Assembly (NCBI GenBank): GCA_030447245.1
Contig: JAUJPG010000010.1
Coordinates: 62,001-126,000, forward strand
DNA: 64,000 nucleotides
Reading direction: 5' to 3'
Origin: Chloroflexota bacterium
Lineage (GTDB): Bacteria; Chloroflexota; UBA6077; JACCZL01
A program made the position numbers and the translations under genes. Below the pieces are notes generated by a model. That model made no database searches. It had not been told where the DNA came from and saw only the letters and a list, made by a program, of their open reading frames with translations. Below are positions 37,662 through 47,558 of this stretch, in pieces; position 1 is the stretch's first letter, and every line of letters begins with the position of its first letter.

Positions 37662-38882
37662 ATGTCGCAGCCACGGCCGCGGGCCGATCCCACATGGGGC
37701 TTTACCACTCTGGCAGCGCATGCAGGCGAAGGGCTGGAACCCGGCGCATGGCAGCCAACGTCGACCCCGATCCACAACGCCTCGGGCTTTGTCATGCCCT
37801 CGTTCGACGCGCTCGACGAGGTGTTCGAGGGCAAGCGCCCGGGCTATTTCTACTCCCGAGACGGTAACCCGACCGTTCGCGCGTTCGAGGCAGGGATTGC
37901 TCAATTGGAGTGCGCGCCGCTGGCGGTCGCCTTCTCCTCTGGGATGGCTGCGATCCACGGTGCGCTGCTGACCGCGGAGTTGAAGCCAGGCGACACCATC
38001 GTCTCAACAGTCGACTGCTACGGACTCACCCGTGTCTTGCTCCAGTCCCACTTCGTCGCGCAGGGAGCCCACGTCCAATTTGTGGACATGGCCGACGTAG
38101 GTGCCGTCGAGCGCGCATTGGATGGGCGGCCGAAGGTGCTGTATCTCGAGACAATCTCGAACCCGCTGGTCAAGGTATTCGATGTGCCACGCCTTGCCGC
38201 GATGGCCCGTGCGGCGGGCGTCTACAGCCTCGTGGACAACACCTTCGCGTCGCCCTACCTCTTGCGTCCAGTCGAGCATGGAGCCGACCTGGTCATCCAC
38301 AGCGCGACCAAGTACATCGGAGGCCACGGCGACGTCACTGGGGGCACCGTAGCGGCGGCAACGGAGGAGCTGGGCGGACGCCTGCGCCGAGTGGTCAAGT
38401 TGCTCGGCGCCCTTCTCGGGCCCAATGAGGCATGGCTCTGCCACCGAGGCGTCAAGACGTTGTCGCTTCGGATGGCTCGCCAGTGCGACAACGCCCTTGA
38501 GGTCGCCCGCTGGCTCGAGGCCGATCCGCGGGTTGGCCGTGTGTACTATCCTGGGCTGCCCTCCCACGAGCAGCACGAGTTGGCAGGTTGCCTGTTCGGA
38601 GGCAGGTATGGTGCGATGATCGCGTTCGACCTGCCGGACGGCAATCGTGATCGCGTCCGTCGTTTCATCGACGCCCTGGAGCTGGTGCAGCCGGCGCCGA
38701 CGCTGGGCGACCTGCGCACGCTCACCTTGTACCCGGCCCAGGCGTCCCACCGCGGCCTCACCGCCGAGCAGCGTCACGCCGTCGGCATTGGTGATGGCCT
38801 GGTTCGGCTTTCGGTCGGAATCGAGGACCCTCCCGACCTGCTCGCCGATCTGGACCACGCTCTGGACTCGGCAGGGGGATAG
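37662..38882 (+). CDS. Trans-sulfuration PLP enzyme (cystathionine synthase/lyase or Met gamma-lyase type)
   Basis: A 406-residue Cys/Met metabolism PLP enzyme. ATG 37662 follows GGAGG with 7-base spacing. Marks: YFYSRDGNPTVRAFE, AFSSGMAAIHG, LYLETISNPLVKVFD, VDNTFASPYLLRP, and HSATKYIGGHGDVTGG with the Schiff-base Lys. The family includes cystathionine gamma-synthase, cystathionine beta/gamma-lyase, O-acetylhomoserine sulfhydrylase and methionine gamma-lyase, and sequence alone does not decide between them. It could supply or degrade sulfur amino acids. It stands between two genes that carry frameshifts. Confidence 0.92.
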   Translation: MSQPRPRADPTWGFTTLAAHAGEGLEPGAWQPTSTPIHNASGFVMPSFDALDEVFEGKRPGYFYSRDGNPTVRAFEAGIAQLECAPLAVAFSSGMAAIHGALLTAELKPGDTIVSTVDCYGLTRVLLQSHFVAQGAHVQFVDMADVGAVERALDGRPKVLYLETISNPLVKVFDVPRLAAMARAAGVYSLVDNTFASPYLLRPVEHGADLVIHSATKYIGGHGDVTGGTVAAATEELGGRLRRVVKLLGALLGPNEAWLCHRGVKTLSLRMARQCDNALEVARWLEADPRVGRVYYPGLPSHEQHELAGCLFGGRYGAMIAFDLPDGNRDRVRRFIDALELVQPAPTLGDLRTLTLYPAQASHRGLTAEQRHAVGIGDGLVRLSVGIEDPPDLLADLDHALDSAGG

Positions 38883-38917
38883 GCGACGAACCCGGGCCTA
38901 CCGCGCCGGAGCGCGGC

Positions 38918-39874
38918 TTAGCGCGGAGCGGCTCGGGTGAGGAGCGCGATGCCGGCGAGAACGCTGGCGATGCCGACGAGGTGGGACCAGGCGAAGGACT
39001 CGCCGAGGATGGCGTAGGAGAGCAGGACGGCGCTGATCGGTAATACGCCCATGAAGCCTGCCGAGGTACTGGCCGGCACGATTGCAACACCCCGGAACCA
39101 GAGGAAGAAGGCCAGCACCGTCACAAAGATGCCGTAGTAGCAAATCGCCACCCAGCCGGCGATCGGCACGGCAGAAGGATCGAAGGACCTCAGGTCCAAT
39201 CCCGCCGGGACCAGAAAGATCGTGGCGCCGAAAGCGGAGAGAAAGGTCGCCATGGCCAGGGGCGAGACGCCTCGGCACCAACTTGCCGAGCGGGGTGAAG
39301 AAGCCTTCGAAGATCACCGCCAACAGCATTAGGGCGTTGCCGAGCAGTGGGCTCAAGCCGCGTTGGACCACCGACGTCGCCGCGATAGCGTTCATGCTCA
39401 GAATGCCGGTCACGATGAGGGTGGTGGCGGCGACCTTGATCCGAGTCGGCCGTTCGCGGAGCAGGACGAAGGCGACCAGCGTGGTAAACGCCGGCAGCGT
39501 GCTGCGGATGATCCCTCCCTCGGCTGCGCTGGTCCAGCGAAGCGCCTGCAGCATCAGCACATTGAGCAGGAGGACCCCGGACCTTGCCTGGAGGCACAGC
39601 AGGACGAGATCTCGACGCCCGGTCCTGGGTAGACCGCCTTCGATGAAGAGCAGCAGTGGCAACAGGAGCGTCAGGCCAATCAGATATCGTAGCTCGAGCG
39701 CCAGGGCGATCGGGAAACTCGCGATGACCAACTTGCCAACAATGGTCGAGCTGCCCACGATCGCCATGCCTGCCGTGAGCGACAGGTACGCGCCAAGCGT
39801 CCGTGTGTCGATGCGGCGAGGCGTGATGGCCGAACTCGAAGCGTGCCCGCGGCGGCGCCCCGAATTCTGGACAT
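38918..39874 (-). pseudogene. EamA/DMT-family transporter, frameshifted
   Basis: The sequence encodes about 318 residues with ten hydrophobic segments and two EamA repeats, typical of drug/metabolite transporters. The first repeat begins TLGAYLSLTAGMAIVGSSTI, and the second contains ISAVLLSYAILGESFAWSHL. The frame is lost near 39260 (GKLVPR then SPLAMATFLSAFG) and probably also near the start, because the ATG at 39874 is in a different frame from the first helix. Substrate is unknown. The gene follows a rubredoxin-like gene by 9 bases on the minus strand. Confidence 0.72.
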
Positions 39875-39883
39875 CGGACTCGA

Positions 39884-40060
39884 TTACTCGCCGCCTTCCC
39901 CGGACTGGCCGAGAACCACGAACTTCACCCGCGACGCTCCGCAACGCGGGCACTTGTAGGGCAGCGTGCCGCTGAGCACCACGTATTGGCACGTCAGGCA
40001 CTGCCATTCTCTCGGCTCTTCACCGGTCGGGGTGAGAAGCGCCCCTGTCTTGGCGGTCAT
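39884..40060 (-). CDS. Rubredoxin-like zinc-ribbon protein, 58 residues
   Basis: ATG 40060 opens a 58-codon frame with two CxxC knuckles: EWQCLTCQYVV and YKCPRCGASRVKF. This is the rubredoxin-like/zinc-ribbon fold, binding one iron or zinc atom. The segment between them (SGTLPY) is shorter than in true rubredoxin, so a zinc ribbon is somewhat more likely than an electron carrier. It lies directly upstream of the transporter gene on the same strand. It could serve an electron-transfer or regulatory role, which cannot be decided here. Confidence 0.75.
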   Translation of the reverse strand: MTAKTGALLTPTGEEPREWQCLTCQYVVLSGTLPYKCPRCGASRVKFVVLGQSGEGGE

Positions 40061-40173
40061 CGAAAGTTGCTCATGGTACGCGGCTTACCTCCGTCGCGGC
40101 CCCGAACTCTGCCCGCGGGTCGCAGGCAGACACAGTGTACCCCGCCCGAGAGCGCGTTTCAGACCACCGCGAC

Positions 40174-40458
40174 TCAGCTTCGCGGCGGACCGACGAGCTG
40201 GTCAGGCGGCTGTAGGCCGAGTGTGGCACCAAGCCGTCGCGCCAACCGTTCCCGGCCCACCGGTGAGCTGGCATCGCGCCACTCCACGGCGGTCACGTCG
40301 AACGGCATCGGTAGGCCGCGGGAGATGACGGCCAGTCGCAGTGTGTCCAGGACTGAATTCCGACCCGGCTCGCGGAGAAGGACGCGCGCGGCGGAGTCAA
40401 TGCGTCGGACGATTGACTCCACGAGAGAGCGAATCGCTTCTTCGTCAACTTGCGCCAT
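40174..40458 (-). CDS. Hypothetical protein, 94 residues
   Basis: A small protein starting MAQVDEEAIRSLVESIVRRI, with a helical N-terminal half, then RLAVISRGLPMPFDVTAVEW. No signal peptide, TM helix or known motif is seen. Start ATG 40458 is chosen over a codon 39 bases upstream, which would run through a sequence without a family look. It is transcribed divergently from the S1-domain gene (about 100 bases between starts), so they may share regulation. Confidence 0.55.
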   Translation of the reverse strand: MAQVDEEAIRSLVESIVRRIDSAARVLLREPGRNSVLDTLRLAVISRGLPMPFDVTAVEWRDASSPVGRERLARRLGATLGLQPPDQLVGPPRS

Positions 40459-40498
40459 TTCCACGGTCCGCGTTGCTGTCGTTGACCAGCGCCACATT

Positions 40499-40527
40499 TT
40501 GCTCTCCGGGAATCGGTCAAGTATACT
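40499..40527 (+). promoter_or_regulatory. Promoter of the S1-domain gene
   Basis: TTGCTC (40499-40504), 17-base spacer, TATACT (40522-40527). The transcript would start about 28 bases before the ATG at 40562, which has GGGCGGAAAG upstream as ribosome binding site. Confidence 0.55.
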
Positions 40528-40561
40528 CGATCAAATAAGGTAAGGGCGGAAAGCACCATCC

Positions 40562-42013
40562 ATGAATGAGGCCTTCGACGGCCGCGACAATCGAGAAGCG
40601 TCCATCGCGGAGACGTCGGGTGGCGGCGCGGAGAGTATGGGCTCGTGGCTTGACGAGCACGAGCAAACGGTTCGCCAGTGGCGGCGCGGCGATGTGGTTG
40701 ACGGCGTCGTGGTGAGCGCCGACCGCGAAGAATTTCTTGTCGACATTGGGTCCAAGTCAGAGGCCATCGTGCCGCCCGGAGAGGTCGGCCACGGTCTGGA
40801 GAGCGATGCGCCGAAGGTTGGCGAATCGGTGCTCGCGTACGTCATCTCGGGCGAGGATCAGGAGGGACGGGTCGTCCTCTCATTGACTCGGGCCCGGGCC
40901 GAGCGCGGTTGGCGCGACCTCCAGAAGCAGTTCGAAGCTGGCGCGTCAGTCGAAGGCGAAGTCGTCGACATCAACAAGGGCGGCCTTGTCGTCAACGTAG
41001 AAGGTGTTCGCGGCTTTGTCCCGCTGTCGCAGATTGCCGACCTTCGGCGGGGCAGTCCAGACGAGCCGGTTGAGGCGCGCCTCGAGGTGATGAAGGGGCG
41101 AACGCTCCTGCTCAAAGTTATCGAGATGAATCGGCGCCGCAACCGATTGATCCTGTCTGAGCGTGCTGCGCTCCAGGAGCGGCGGTCGCGTGAGAAGGAG
41201 CGGCTACTGGCCGAGCTCGAGCCGGGCGAGACCCGCGCAGGTGTCGTCTCGAGCATCTGCGACTTCGGAGCCTTTGTGGACCTCGGTGGGGCCGACGGTC
41301 TGGTCCATCTTTCCGAGTTGTCCTGGGGTCAGGTCAGCCATCCGAGCCAGGTCACGAGAGTTGGCGAGCGGGTGAAGGTATACGTCGTCGGCGTTGACCG
41401 CGACAGCAAGAAAATCGCATTGTCGATGAAGCGGCTCCAGGCTGAACCGTGGGCCCAGGTGGCCGAGAAGTACCAGCCTGGCCAGATCGTCAACGGCAAG
41501 ATCACAAAGCTGGCGGCGTTCGGCGCGTTCGCGGAGATCGAGCCGGGAATTGAGGGGCTGATCCACATCTCCGAGCTGTCGGAGGATCGGATTACCCACC
41601 CGAAGCAGGTCGTTCGTGAGGGTGATGAACTGCCCCTGAAGATCATCCGCATCGAGTCGGACCGCCACCGCCTGGGGTTGAGCTTGCGCCAGGCCGAGGA
41701 AGAGCAGGGCTACGAAGGCGGCAGCTACAGCACTGGACCGGAGGCAGCGGTTATTGGGGAGGTCGGCTACGCGATGGAGGCCGACGATCTTGCCGCCGAA
41801 GCGAATCGCCCGGCGGTCCTCGAAGTGGCGCCAACTACGGAGTTTGCATCGGCAGCGGCGGCTGAGTTCGATCCGGCTCCTGTGAGCGGCATGGGCGCGG
41901 ACGGCCCCGCCATCGACGAGCAGGTAGTGGGTGGGGCACAAAACGGCGGGGCCTCGAACGGCGAGGCAGCGGGTGACGAGAGTCCGCGCGCGGCTACGGT
42001 GGCCGAGGGCTGA
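40562..42013 (+). CDS. S1-domain RNA-binding protein (ribosomal protein S1-like)
   Basis: A 483-residue protein with four S1 OB-fold domains at about 35-105, 122-190, 218-288 and 303-375. The two best ones read CDFGAFVDLGGADGLVHLSE and AFGAFAEIEPGIEGLIHISE. The last 100 residues are an acidic, Ala/Gly-rich disordered tail. Four-domain S1 proteins of this size are usual outside Proteobacteria (rpsA-type) and bind mRNA at the ribosome. The N-terminal ~30 residues are a disordered extension. It is preceded by its own promoter and followed 205 bases later by clpC. Confidence 0.9.
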   Translation: MNEAFDGRDNREASIAETSGGGAESMGSWLDEHEQTVRQWRRGDVVDGVVVSADREEFLVDIGSKSEAIVPPGEVGHGLESDAPKVGESVLAYVISGEDQEGRVVLSLTRARAERGWRDLQKQFEAGASVEGEVVDINKGGLVVNVEGVRGFVPLSQIADLRRGSPDEPVEARLEVMKGRTLLLKVIEMNRRRNRLILSERAALQERRSREKERLLAELEPGETRAGVVSSICDFGAFVDLGGADGLVHLSELSWGQVSHPSQVTRVGERVKVYVVGVDRDSKKIALSMKRLQAEPWAQVAEKYQPGQIVNGKITKLAAFGAFAEIEPGIEGLIHISELSEDRITHPKQVVREGDELPLKIIRIESDRHRLGLSLRQAEEEQGYEGGSYSTGPEAAVIGEVGYAMEADDLAAEANRPAVLEVAPTTEFASAAAAEFDPAPVSGMGADGPAIDEQVVGGAQNGGASNGEAAGDESPRAATVAEG

Positions 42014-42169
42014 TCGGGTCTATCTGAGCTCCCAGCTCTCGGGGCGCAGCCCAGCCCATAGGCGAGTTGCGTTACTTTCAGAAACCCTCCCCCGGGTTGC
42101 GGGTAGCATCTTGCCTTCTAGAGGCGGGGGCGGGCCAGGACGGGTATTCGCTGGGGCCGATCTCCATCT

Positions 42170-42183
42170 TGGTATACAATACC
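42170..42183 (+). promoter_or_regulatory. Extended -10 promoter of clpC with overlapping inverted repeat
   Basis: TGGTATACA (42170-42178) is an extended -10 about 40 bases upstream of the clpC ATG. GGTAT-ACA-ATACC (42171-42183) is a perfect short inverted repeat over the -10, a place where a repressor could bind. It does not match the CIRCE element or the CtsR heptad repeat. Confidence 0.45.
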
Positions 42184-42218
42184 CCGCGATGGGTGCGACC
42201 TCGTGACGGGGAGATCCA

Positions 42219-44726
42219 ATGGCTGACCGATTCGACAAGTTTACCGAGCGCGCGCGCAAGGTCCTCCAGTTGGCGCAGGAGGAGGCTCAGCGCTTCAACC
42301 ACAATTACATTGGCACTGAGCACCTGCTCCTCGGACTGGTCCGTGAGGGTGAGGGCGTGGCGGCCAAGGTTCTGGCGAATTTGGGCGTCGAGCTCAACAA
42401 GGTGCGCTCGGCTGTGGAGTTCATCATCGGCCGTGGAGACCGCACGGTGACCGGCGACATTGGGCTGACGCCACGCGCCAAGAAGGTCATCGAGTTATCC
42501 GTCGACGAGGCTCGACGGCTCAATCATCATTACATCGGAACCGAACACCTGCTGCTTGGCCTGGTGCGGGAGGGTGAGGGCATCGCCGCTGGCGTGCTCG
42601 AATCTTTGGGGGTCTCGCTCGACAAAGTCCGCAGCCAAGTCATCTACGTCCTGAACCAGTCGCAGAGCTACTCGCAGCAGGAATCGCGCTCGCAGAGTAA
42701 GACGCCTGTGATTGACCAGCTCGGAATGGATCTGACGGCCGCCGCGCGGGCGTCCAAACTTGACCCAGTCATCGGGCGGGCCAAGGAGATCGAACGCGTC
42801 ATTCAGATCCTTTCGCGACGTACCAAGAACAATCCGGCACTGATCGGCGAGCCGGGGGTCGGCAAGACCGCGATCGTTGAGGGCCTGGCCCAGCGCGTTG
42901 CGAGCGGCGACGTTCCCGAGACCTTGATCGGCAAGCGCTTACTCACGCTGGACATCGGGTCGTTGGTGGCCGGCACGAAGTACCGCGGTGAATTCGAAGA
43001 GCGCCTCAAGAAAATCATCGAAGAGGTGAAGAATTCGGGCAACTGCGTCCTGTTTATCGACGAGTTGCACACGCTCGTCGGCGCGGGCGCGGCCGAAGGC
43101 GCCGTGGACGCGGCCAACATTTTGAAGCCGTCGCTCGCCCGCGGCGAGCTCCAGACGATCGGCGCGACCACGCTTGACGAATACCGCAAGTACATCGAGC
43201 GCGACGCGGCGCTGGAGCGGCGCTTCCAGCCGGTGCTGGTCGAGGAGCCGTCGGTCGAGGACACCATCGAGATCCTGCGCGGGATCAAGGAGCGGTACGA
43301 ACAGCACCACCGGCTCGAGATCAGCGATGAGGCGCTCAAGGCGGCAGCCGAGTTGGCGGCCCGCTACGTCCCCGATCGCTTCCTGCCCGACAAGGCGATC
43401 GACCTTGTGGACGAGGCCGCTTCCCGCGTGCGGATGCAGCGGGCGAGCGCTCCGCCCTCGTACAAGGAAATGCTCCGTTCCTTGGAGTCTGTCCAGAACG
43501 AGAAAGAGTCGGCGATCTCTGCCCAGCAGTACGAGCTGGCCGCGGAGTACCGCGACCAGGAAGCCAAGTTGCGAACTAAACTCGAGAAGATTGAGTCTGG
43601 CTGGCAGACCCAGCAGAACGCCGACAAGCCGGTCGTCGGAACCGAGGATATCGCCCACGTCGTGGCGATGTGGACCGGCATCCCGGTGATGCGGATCGCC
43701 GAGGAAGAATCGTCACGCCTGCTAAAGATGGAGGAGGCACTTCACGAACGAGTCAAGGGGCAGGAGGAAGCGATCACGCTGGTGGCCAAGTCGGTCCGCC
43801 GCGCGCGGGCAGGCCTCAAGGATCCTCGGCGCCCGATCGGCAGCTTCATCTTCCTCGGGCCGACCGGTGTCGGCAAGACCGAACTCGTTCGCACGCTCGC
43901 CGAGTTCATGTTCGGCAGCGAAGAGGCGATGATCAAGATCGACATGTCGGAGTTCATGGAGCGGCACTCCGTGGCCAGGCTGGTCGGCGCGCCTCCAGGC
44001 TACATCGGCTACGAAGAAGGCGGGCAACTCACCGAGGCGGTCCGGCGCAAGTCGTACTCGGTCATCCTGCTCGACGAGATCGAGAAGGCTCATCCTGAAG
44101 TCTTCAACATCCTGCTCCAGATCATGGATGACGGTCGACTGACCGATGCCAAGGGGCGCAAGGTCGACTTCCGCAATACGATCATCATCATGACGTCTAA
44201 CGTCGGAGCCGAGCTCATCCGCCGCGAGAGCCAGTTCGGCTTCAACGTCCCGCGCGACCAGTCTCAGACCCAGAAGGACCAGTACGAGCGGATGAAGGAC
44301 AAGGTCCTCACCGAGATGAAGAAGCTGTTCCGACCGGAATTCCTGAACCGCATTGATTCGACGGTCGTGTTCAGCGCGCTGCAGGCGGAACAGGTTCGAG
44401 AGATCATTGACCTTCTGCTTGCGCGGACTCAGGTGCAGCTGACCGAGCAGCGGATGACCCTTGAAGTTACCGAGGCGGCCAAGGATCTCCTGATGGACAA
44501 GGGGTTTGACCAGGTGTACGGGGCGCGCCCGATGCGGCGAGCTATCCAGAACTTGATCGAGGATCCGATGGCCGAAGGGGTTCTCCACGGCACCTACAAG
44601 CCCGGCGACCACATTCTTGCCGATCGGAACGACGGCGAGATGGTGCTCGAAGTCAAGGAGCGGTCGGCCGAGGCCGCGGAGCCAACCGAGCCAACCGAGC
44701 CGGAGCCGGAGCCAACGACGGCCTAA
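42219..44726 (+). CDS. clpC: Clp protease ATP-binding subunit ClpC
   Basis: An 835-residue Hsp100 unfoldase. Two Clp-N repeats (about 1-145) contain [16 protein letters not shown] twice. AAA domain 1 has Walker [10 protein letters not shown] and the [10 protein letters not shown] region; a middle UVR/ClpB-M-like hairpin follows at about 420-455. AAA domain 2 has GPTGVGKTE and Walker [17 protein letters not shown]-terminal D2-small domain ends with repeated EPTEPTE. It feeds unfolded proteins to ClpP. SD GGGGAG lies six bases before the ATG. The McsA/McsB/CtsR genes that accompany clpC in Firmicutes are not here; radA follows after 36 bases. Confidence 0.97.
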   Translation: MADRFDKFTERARKVLQLAQEEAQRFNHNYIGTEHLLLGLVREGEGVAAKVLANLGVELNKVRSAVEFIIGRGDRTVTGDIGLTPRAKKVIELSVDEARRLNHHYIGTEHLLLGLVREGEGIAAGVLESLGVSLDKVRSQVIYVLNQSQSYSQQESRSQSKTPVIDQLGMDLTAAARASKLDPVIGRAKEIERVIQILSRRTKNNPALIGEPGVGKTAIVEGLAQRVASGDVPETLIGKRLLTLDIGSLVAGTKYRGEFEERLKKIIEEVKNSGNCVLFIDELHTLVGAGAAEGAVDAANILKPSLARGELQTIGATTLDEYRKYIERDAALERRFQPVLVEEPSVEDTIEILRGIKERYEQHHRLEISDEALKAAAELAARYVPDRFLPDKAIDLVDEAASRVRMQRASAPPSYKEMLRSLESVQNEKESAISAQQYELAAEYRDQEAKLRTKLEKIESGWQTQQNADKPVVGTEDIAHVVAMWTGIPVMRIAEEESSRLLKMEEALHERVKGQEEAITLVAKSVRRARAGLKDPRRPIGSFIFLGPTGVGKTELVRTLAEFMFGSEEAMIKIDMSEFMERHSVARLVGAPPGYIGYEEGGQLTEAVRRKSYSVILLDEIEKAHPEVFNILLQIMDDGRLTDAKGRKVDFRNTIIIMTSNVGAELIRRESQFGFNVPRDQSQTQKDQYERMKDKVLTEMKKLFRPEFLNRIDSTVVFSALQAEQVREIIDLLLARTQVQLTEQRMTLEVTEAAKDLLMDKGFDQVYGARPMRRAIQNLIEDPMAEGVLHGTYKPGDHILADRNDGEMVLEVKERSAEAAEPTEPTEPEPEPTTA

Positions 44727-44762
44727 GGGGTCGTTGTAGGGGTCGCCAGCCCTAGAAGCGCT

Positions 44763-46142
44763 ATGGCGAAGACAAGAACCGAATACGTGTGCCGCGAGTG
44801 CGGCGCGCGCACGCCGCGTTGGATGGGGCGCTGCCCTGAGTGCGAGTCCTGGAACACGTTGGACGAGCGCGCGACGAGTGGGACTTCCGCGGTCGCATCT
44901 CGATCGCTCGTTGGAGCACACGTGAGTGGGGCGGTCCGCCCGGTCCGCCTGCGTGACATCGAGTCGGCCGAATTTGACAGGCTAACGGTTCCGTCGTCGG
45001 AGTTCAGTCGCGTGCTGGGCGGTGGGATCGTCCGTGGGTCACTGGTCTTGATCGGCGGTGATCCCGGCGTTGGCAAGAGCACCCTGCTGGTCCAAGTCTC
45101 GGATCAGGTAGCGCGTGCGGGCAATTCGGTCCTTTACGTCTCCGGCGAGGAGTCGCTTGCGCAGATTGGTCTGCGGGCGAGACGGCTCGGGCTCGATGCA
45201 CCGGACCTCCTGTTCGCGTCGGACACCGACCTTGACGACATCGTCGAGGCGGTCGATTCGGCGAGGCCGTCGGTTGTCGTGATCGACTCAATCCAGAGCA
45301 TTCACAGCCGCGAGCTTGAAGCTTCACCTGGCAGCGTTAGCCAACTGCGCGAGTGTGCCTTGCGACTGATGCACCTGGCCAAGTCCAGCGGAGTCTCGAT
45401 CTTTCTCATTGGTCACGTGACCAAGGAGGGAGCGATTGCCGGCCCCAAGGTGCTCGAGCACATGGTGGATACGGTGCTGTACCTGGAAGGCGAGCGCTAC
45501 CAGTCGTATCGCCTGCTGCGGAGCACGAAGAACCGCTTCGGCGCGACCTATGAGGTCGGCGTGTTCGAGATGCGTGGCGAGGGCATGGTCGAGGTGCCGA
45601 ATCCGTCGGCGGCGTTCCTGGCGGAGCGTGGTGACGCGACAACGGGTTCAGCCGTCCTGGTGACCATGGAAGGGAGCCGCCCGCTGCTGGTGGAGGTGCA
45701 GGCGCTGGTCAACCGAACCGCGGCTCCGGCGCCGCGCCGGGCCGGCAATGGGGTTGAGTACAATCGACTCCTGCTTACGACCGCCGTCTTGAGCCGACGC
45801 CTCGGTCTCCCACTCCACGATCAAGACGTCTACGTCAACGTCGTTGGTGGGCTGCGCGTCGACGAGCCCGCCGCGGACCTGGCTGTAGCGCTGGCGGTGG
45901 TTTCCAGCTTCCGCGACCGGCCGATCGACCCCCGCACCGTCGTTGCCGGCGAGTTGGGCCTATCCGGCGAGCTGCGCAGTGTCGGGCGCCTGGAGCTGCG
46001 ACTGCGTGAGGCAGCCAAGCTCGGCTTTGAGCGGGCGGTCGTCCCGCGCTCGCTAACCGCGCACGCGCTGCGCGGCCTCGGCCTTGAAGTAATCCCGGTC
46101 GCCAGCCTCCGCGAGGCTGTGAAGGCAGCCCTGCTGTCCTAA
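44763..46142 (+). CDS. radA: DNA repair protein RadA (Sms)
   Basis: A 459-residue RecA-like helicase that promotes branch migration in recombination. An N-terminal C4 zinc finger, CRECGARTPRWMGRCPEC, is followed by Walker A GGDPGVGKST, VIDSIQS (Walker B), the RadA-specific KNRFGATYEVG motif and a C-terminal Lon-protease-like domain (VNVVGGLRVDEPAADLAVAL). Length is normal. It lies directly downstream of clpC and is probably co-transcribed, the same gene order as in many Gram-positive bacteria. Confidence 0.97.
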   Translation: MAKTRTEYVCRECGARTPRWMGRCPECESWNTLDERATSGTSAVASRSLVGAHVSGAVRPVRLRDIESAEFDRLTVPSSEFSRVLGGGIVRGSLVLIGGDPGVGKSTLLVQVSDQVARAGNSVLYVSGEESLAQIGLRARRLGLDAPDLLFASDTDLDDIVEAVDSARPSVVVIDSIQSIHSRELEASPGSVSQLRECALRLMHLAKSSGVSIFLIGHVTKEGAIAGPKVLEHMVDTVLYLEGERYQSYRLLRSTKNRFGATYEVGVFEMRGEGMVEVPNPSAAFLAERGDATTGSAVLVTMEGSRPLLVEVQALVNRTAAPAPRRAGNGVEYNRLLLTTAVLSRRLGLPLHDQDVYVNVVGGLRVDEPAADLAVALAVVSSFRDRPIDPRTVVAGELGLSGELRSVGRLELRLREAAKLGFERAVVPRSLTAHALRGLGLEVIPVASLREAVKAALLS

Positions 46143-46256
46143 GGGGGGGCCGTGACGACGACCTGGCGTCAGTGGCATTGGCGCGGCGAGGCGGTGGACC
46201 ATCGCCAGGGTGTGGACTTCGGTACGTTCGAGTGCTGACTCATTCCCGCGACCACT

Positions 46257-46285
46257 TTGAACCCGCGATGCGATCGCGCTAGAGT
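46257..46285 (+). promoter_or_regulatory. Promoter of the PIN-TRAM gene with palindromic spacer
   Basis: TTGAAC (46257-46262), 17-base spacer, TAGAGT (46280-46285). The spacer holds a perfect inverted repeat CGCGAT-GCG-ATCGCG (46264-46278), an operator-like element. The transcript would start about 85 bases before the ATG at 46376. Confidence 0.6.
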
Positions 46286-46292
46286 GTGCCTC

Positions 46293-46364
46293 ATGAGACC
46301 GTGGAATAAAGGAGGACGCCAGATCAGCCTTCCGCGCATCATCACTCCGTACGTGCTGCACTAG
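46293..46364 (+). CDS. Possible 23-residue leader ORF upstream of the PIN-TRAM gene
   Basis: ATG 46293 to TAG 46364 gives MRPWNKGGRQISLPRIITPY followed by VLH. It begins right after the predicted transcript start, without a ribosome binding site, so it would be translated as a leaderless or near-leaderless ORF. A perfect AAAGGAGG (46308-46315) lies inside it with no good start codon behind it. Evidence for translation is weak. Confidence 0.2.
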   Translation: MRPWNKGGRQISLPRIITPYVLH

Positions 46365-46375
46365 AGGATCGACCC

Positions 46376-47449
46376 ATGACCGTTGCTCGCATCGAGATGG
46401 TGCTGCGGTTCGTGGGCGGTGCCGTCGCGGCCCTGGGCGCCTGGGAAATCGGGCAGAGCTTCGTGCTTCCGTCGTTTCCCTTCTTATCATCCTGGGATTA
46501 TCTTCCGTACGTCATCATCGGGATTGCTGCCGGGCTCGCGTTCGTCGTCGCCTTCGCCCTCGCACCGACCTTTTCGACCAGGCCATTCTTCTGGCTCCGC
46601 AGGCGGGCCACCGAAATGCCGGCCGTCGACGTCCTCATCGCCGCGGTTGGGATCGTGGTCGGCCTCCTCGTCGGCGTCCTGGTCTCGATTCCACTGTCGT
46701 TCCTACCGTGGTACCTCGGTCGGTTCCTGCCGATCGTCGCCAGCTTACTGCTGGCCTACCTGGTGATGACCACACTCCTCGCACACAAGAAAGAGTTCGT
46801 CCAGGTCGTGCGCCGGGCGCGCGACAGCCGTGTCGCGCCCCTGCCGAGCGACTCAGGGCGCGTGCTCGTCGACACCAGCAGCATTATCGACGGGCGAATC
46901 GCCGACATCAGTCAGACGGGCTTCTTGAGCGGGCCGCTCGTGGTGCCGCGCTTCGTCCTCGACGTGCTGCAGCACGTCGCCGACTCGGCGGATCCCCTCC
47001 GCCGCGGGCGCGGCCGACGCGGCTTGGACATCCTCGACCGGCTCCACAAGGACTCGGCTATCCCCCTGGAGAGTCACGAGGCCGATACGAACGGTGCCGG
47101 CGACGTCGACGCGCTACTGGTCAGTCTCGCCCGCACCTTGCAGTGCCCGATCGTGACCGACGACTACAATCTGAACCGAGTCGCGGGATTGCAGGGCGTC
47201 AAGGTGCTGAACATTAATGACCTGGCGAACGCTGTCAAGTCGTCAGTACTGCCCGGTGAGGAGCTGACGCTGAAAGTGATCCAGGAAGGTAAAGAGGTTG
47301 GCCAGGGCGTTGGGTACCTGCCGGACGGCACGATGGTGGTCGTCGAGAACGGACGCGGTTCACTCGGCAACACGGTGACGGTCACCGTCTCGCGGGTGCT
47401 GCAGACGGTGGCGGGCCGCATGGTGTTCGCTCAGCCCAAGAGCAGCTAG
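46376..47449 (+). CDS. YacL-type PIN-TRAM membrane protein
   Basis: A 357-residue protein with four TM helices (about 15-130), then a PIN nuclease domain (VLVDTSSIIDGRIADI, Asp residues of the RNase site; GDVDALLVSLA; IVTDDYNLNRVA) and a C-terminal TRAM RNA-binding domain (about 285-350, GKEVGQGVGYLPDGTMVVVE). This is the YacL/PIN-TRAM family, conserved next to ispD/ispF in Gram-positives. It is predicted to cleave RNA near the membrane, but its target is unknown. ATG 46376 follows AGAGGA. Confidence 0.92.
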   Translation: MTVARIEMVLRFVGGAVAALGAWEIGQSFVLPSFPFLSSWDYLPYVIIGIAAGLAFVVAFALAPTFSTRPFFWLRRRATEMPAVDVLIAAVGIVVGLLVGVLVSIPLSFLPWYLGRFLPIVASLLLAYLVMTTLLAHKKEFVQVVRRARDSRVAPLPSDSGRVLVDTSSIIDGRIADISQTGFLSGPLVVPRFVLDVLQHVADSADPLRRGRGRRGLDILDRLHKDSAIPLESHEADTNGAGDVDALLVSLARTLQCPIVTDDYNLNRVAGLQGVKVLNINDLANAVKSSVLPGEELTLKVIQEGKEVGQGVGYLPDGTMVVVENGRGSLGNTVTVTVSRVLQTVAGRMVFAQPKSS

Positions 47450-47558
47450 GAAAACCCGATCTAGATGCGATGGACGGTCGCCCAGCGACATCCTCACTCA
47501 ACGAGACGGCTGAGTATTGCCCCGCTTCTCGCTAAAATGAGACTTTGAGGGCCTAGGC

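Noticed and set aside
44711..44735. CAACGAC/GTCGTTG inverted repeat at the end of clpC as a terminator
   Set aside because: The loop is about ten bases and no T run follows; radA lies 36 bases later on the same strand and is probably co-transcribed.
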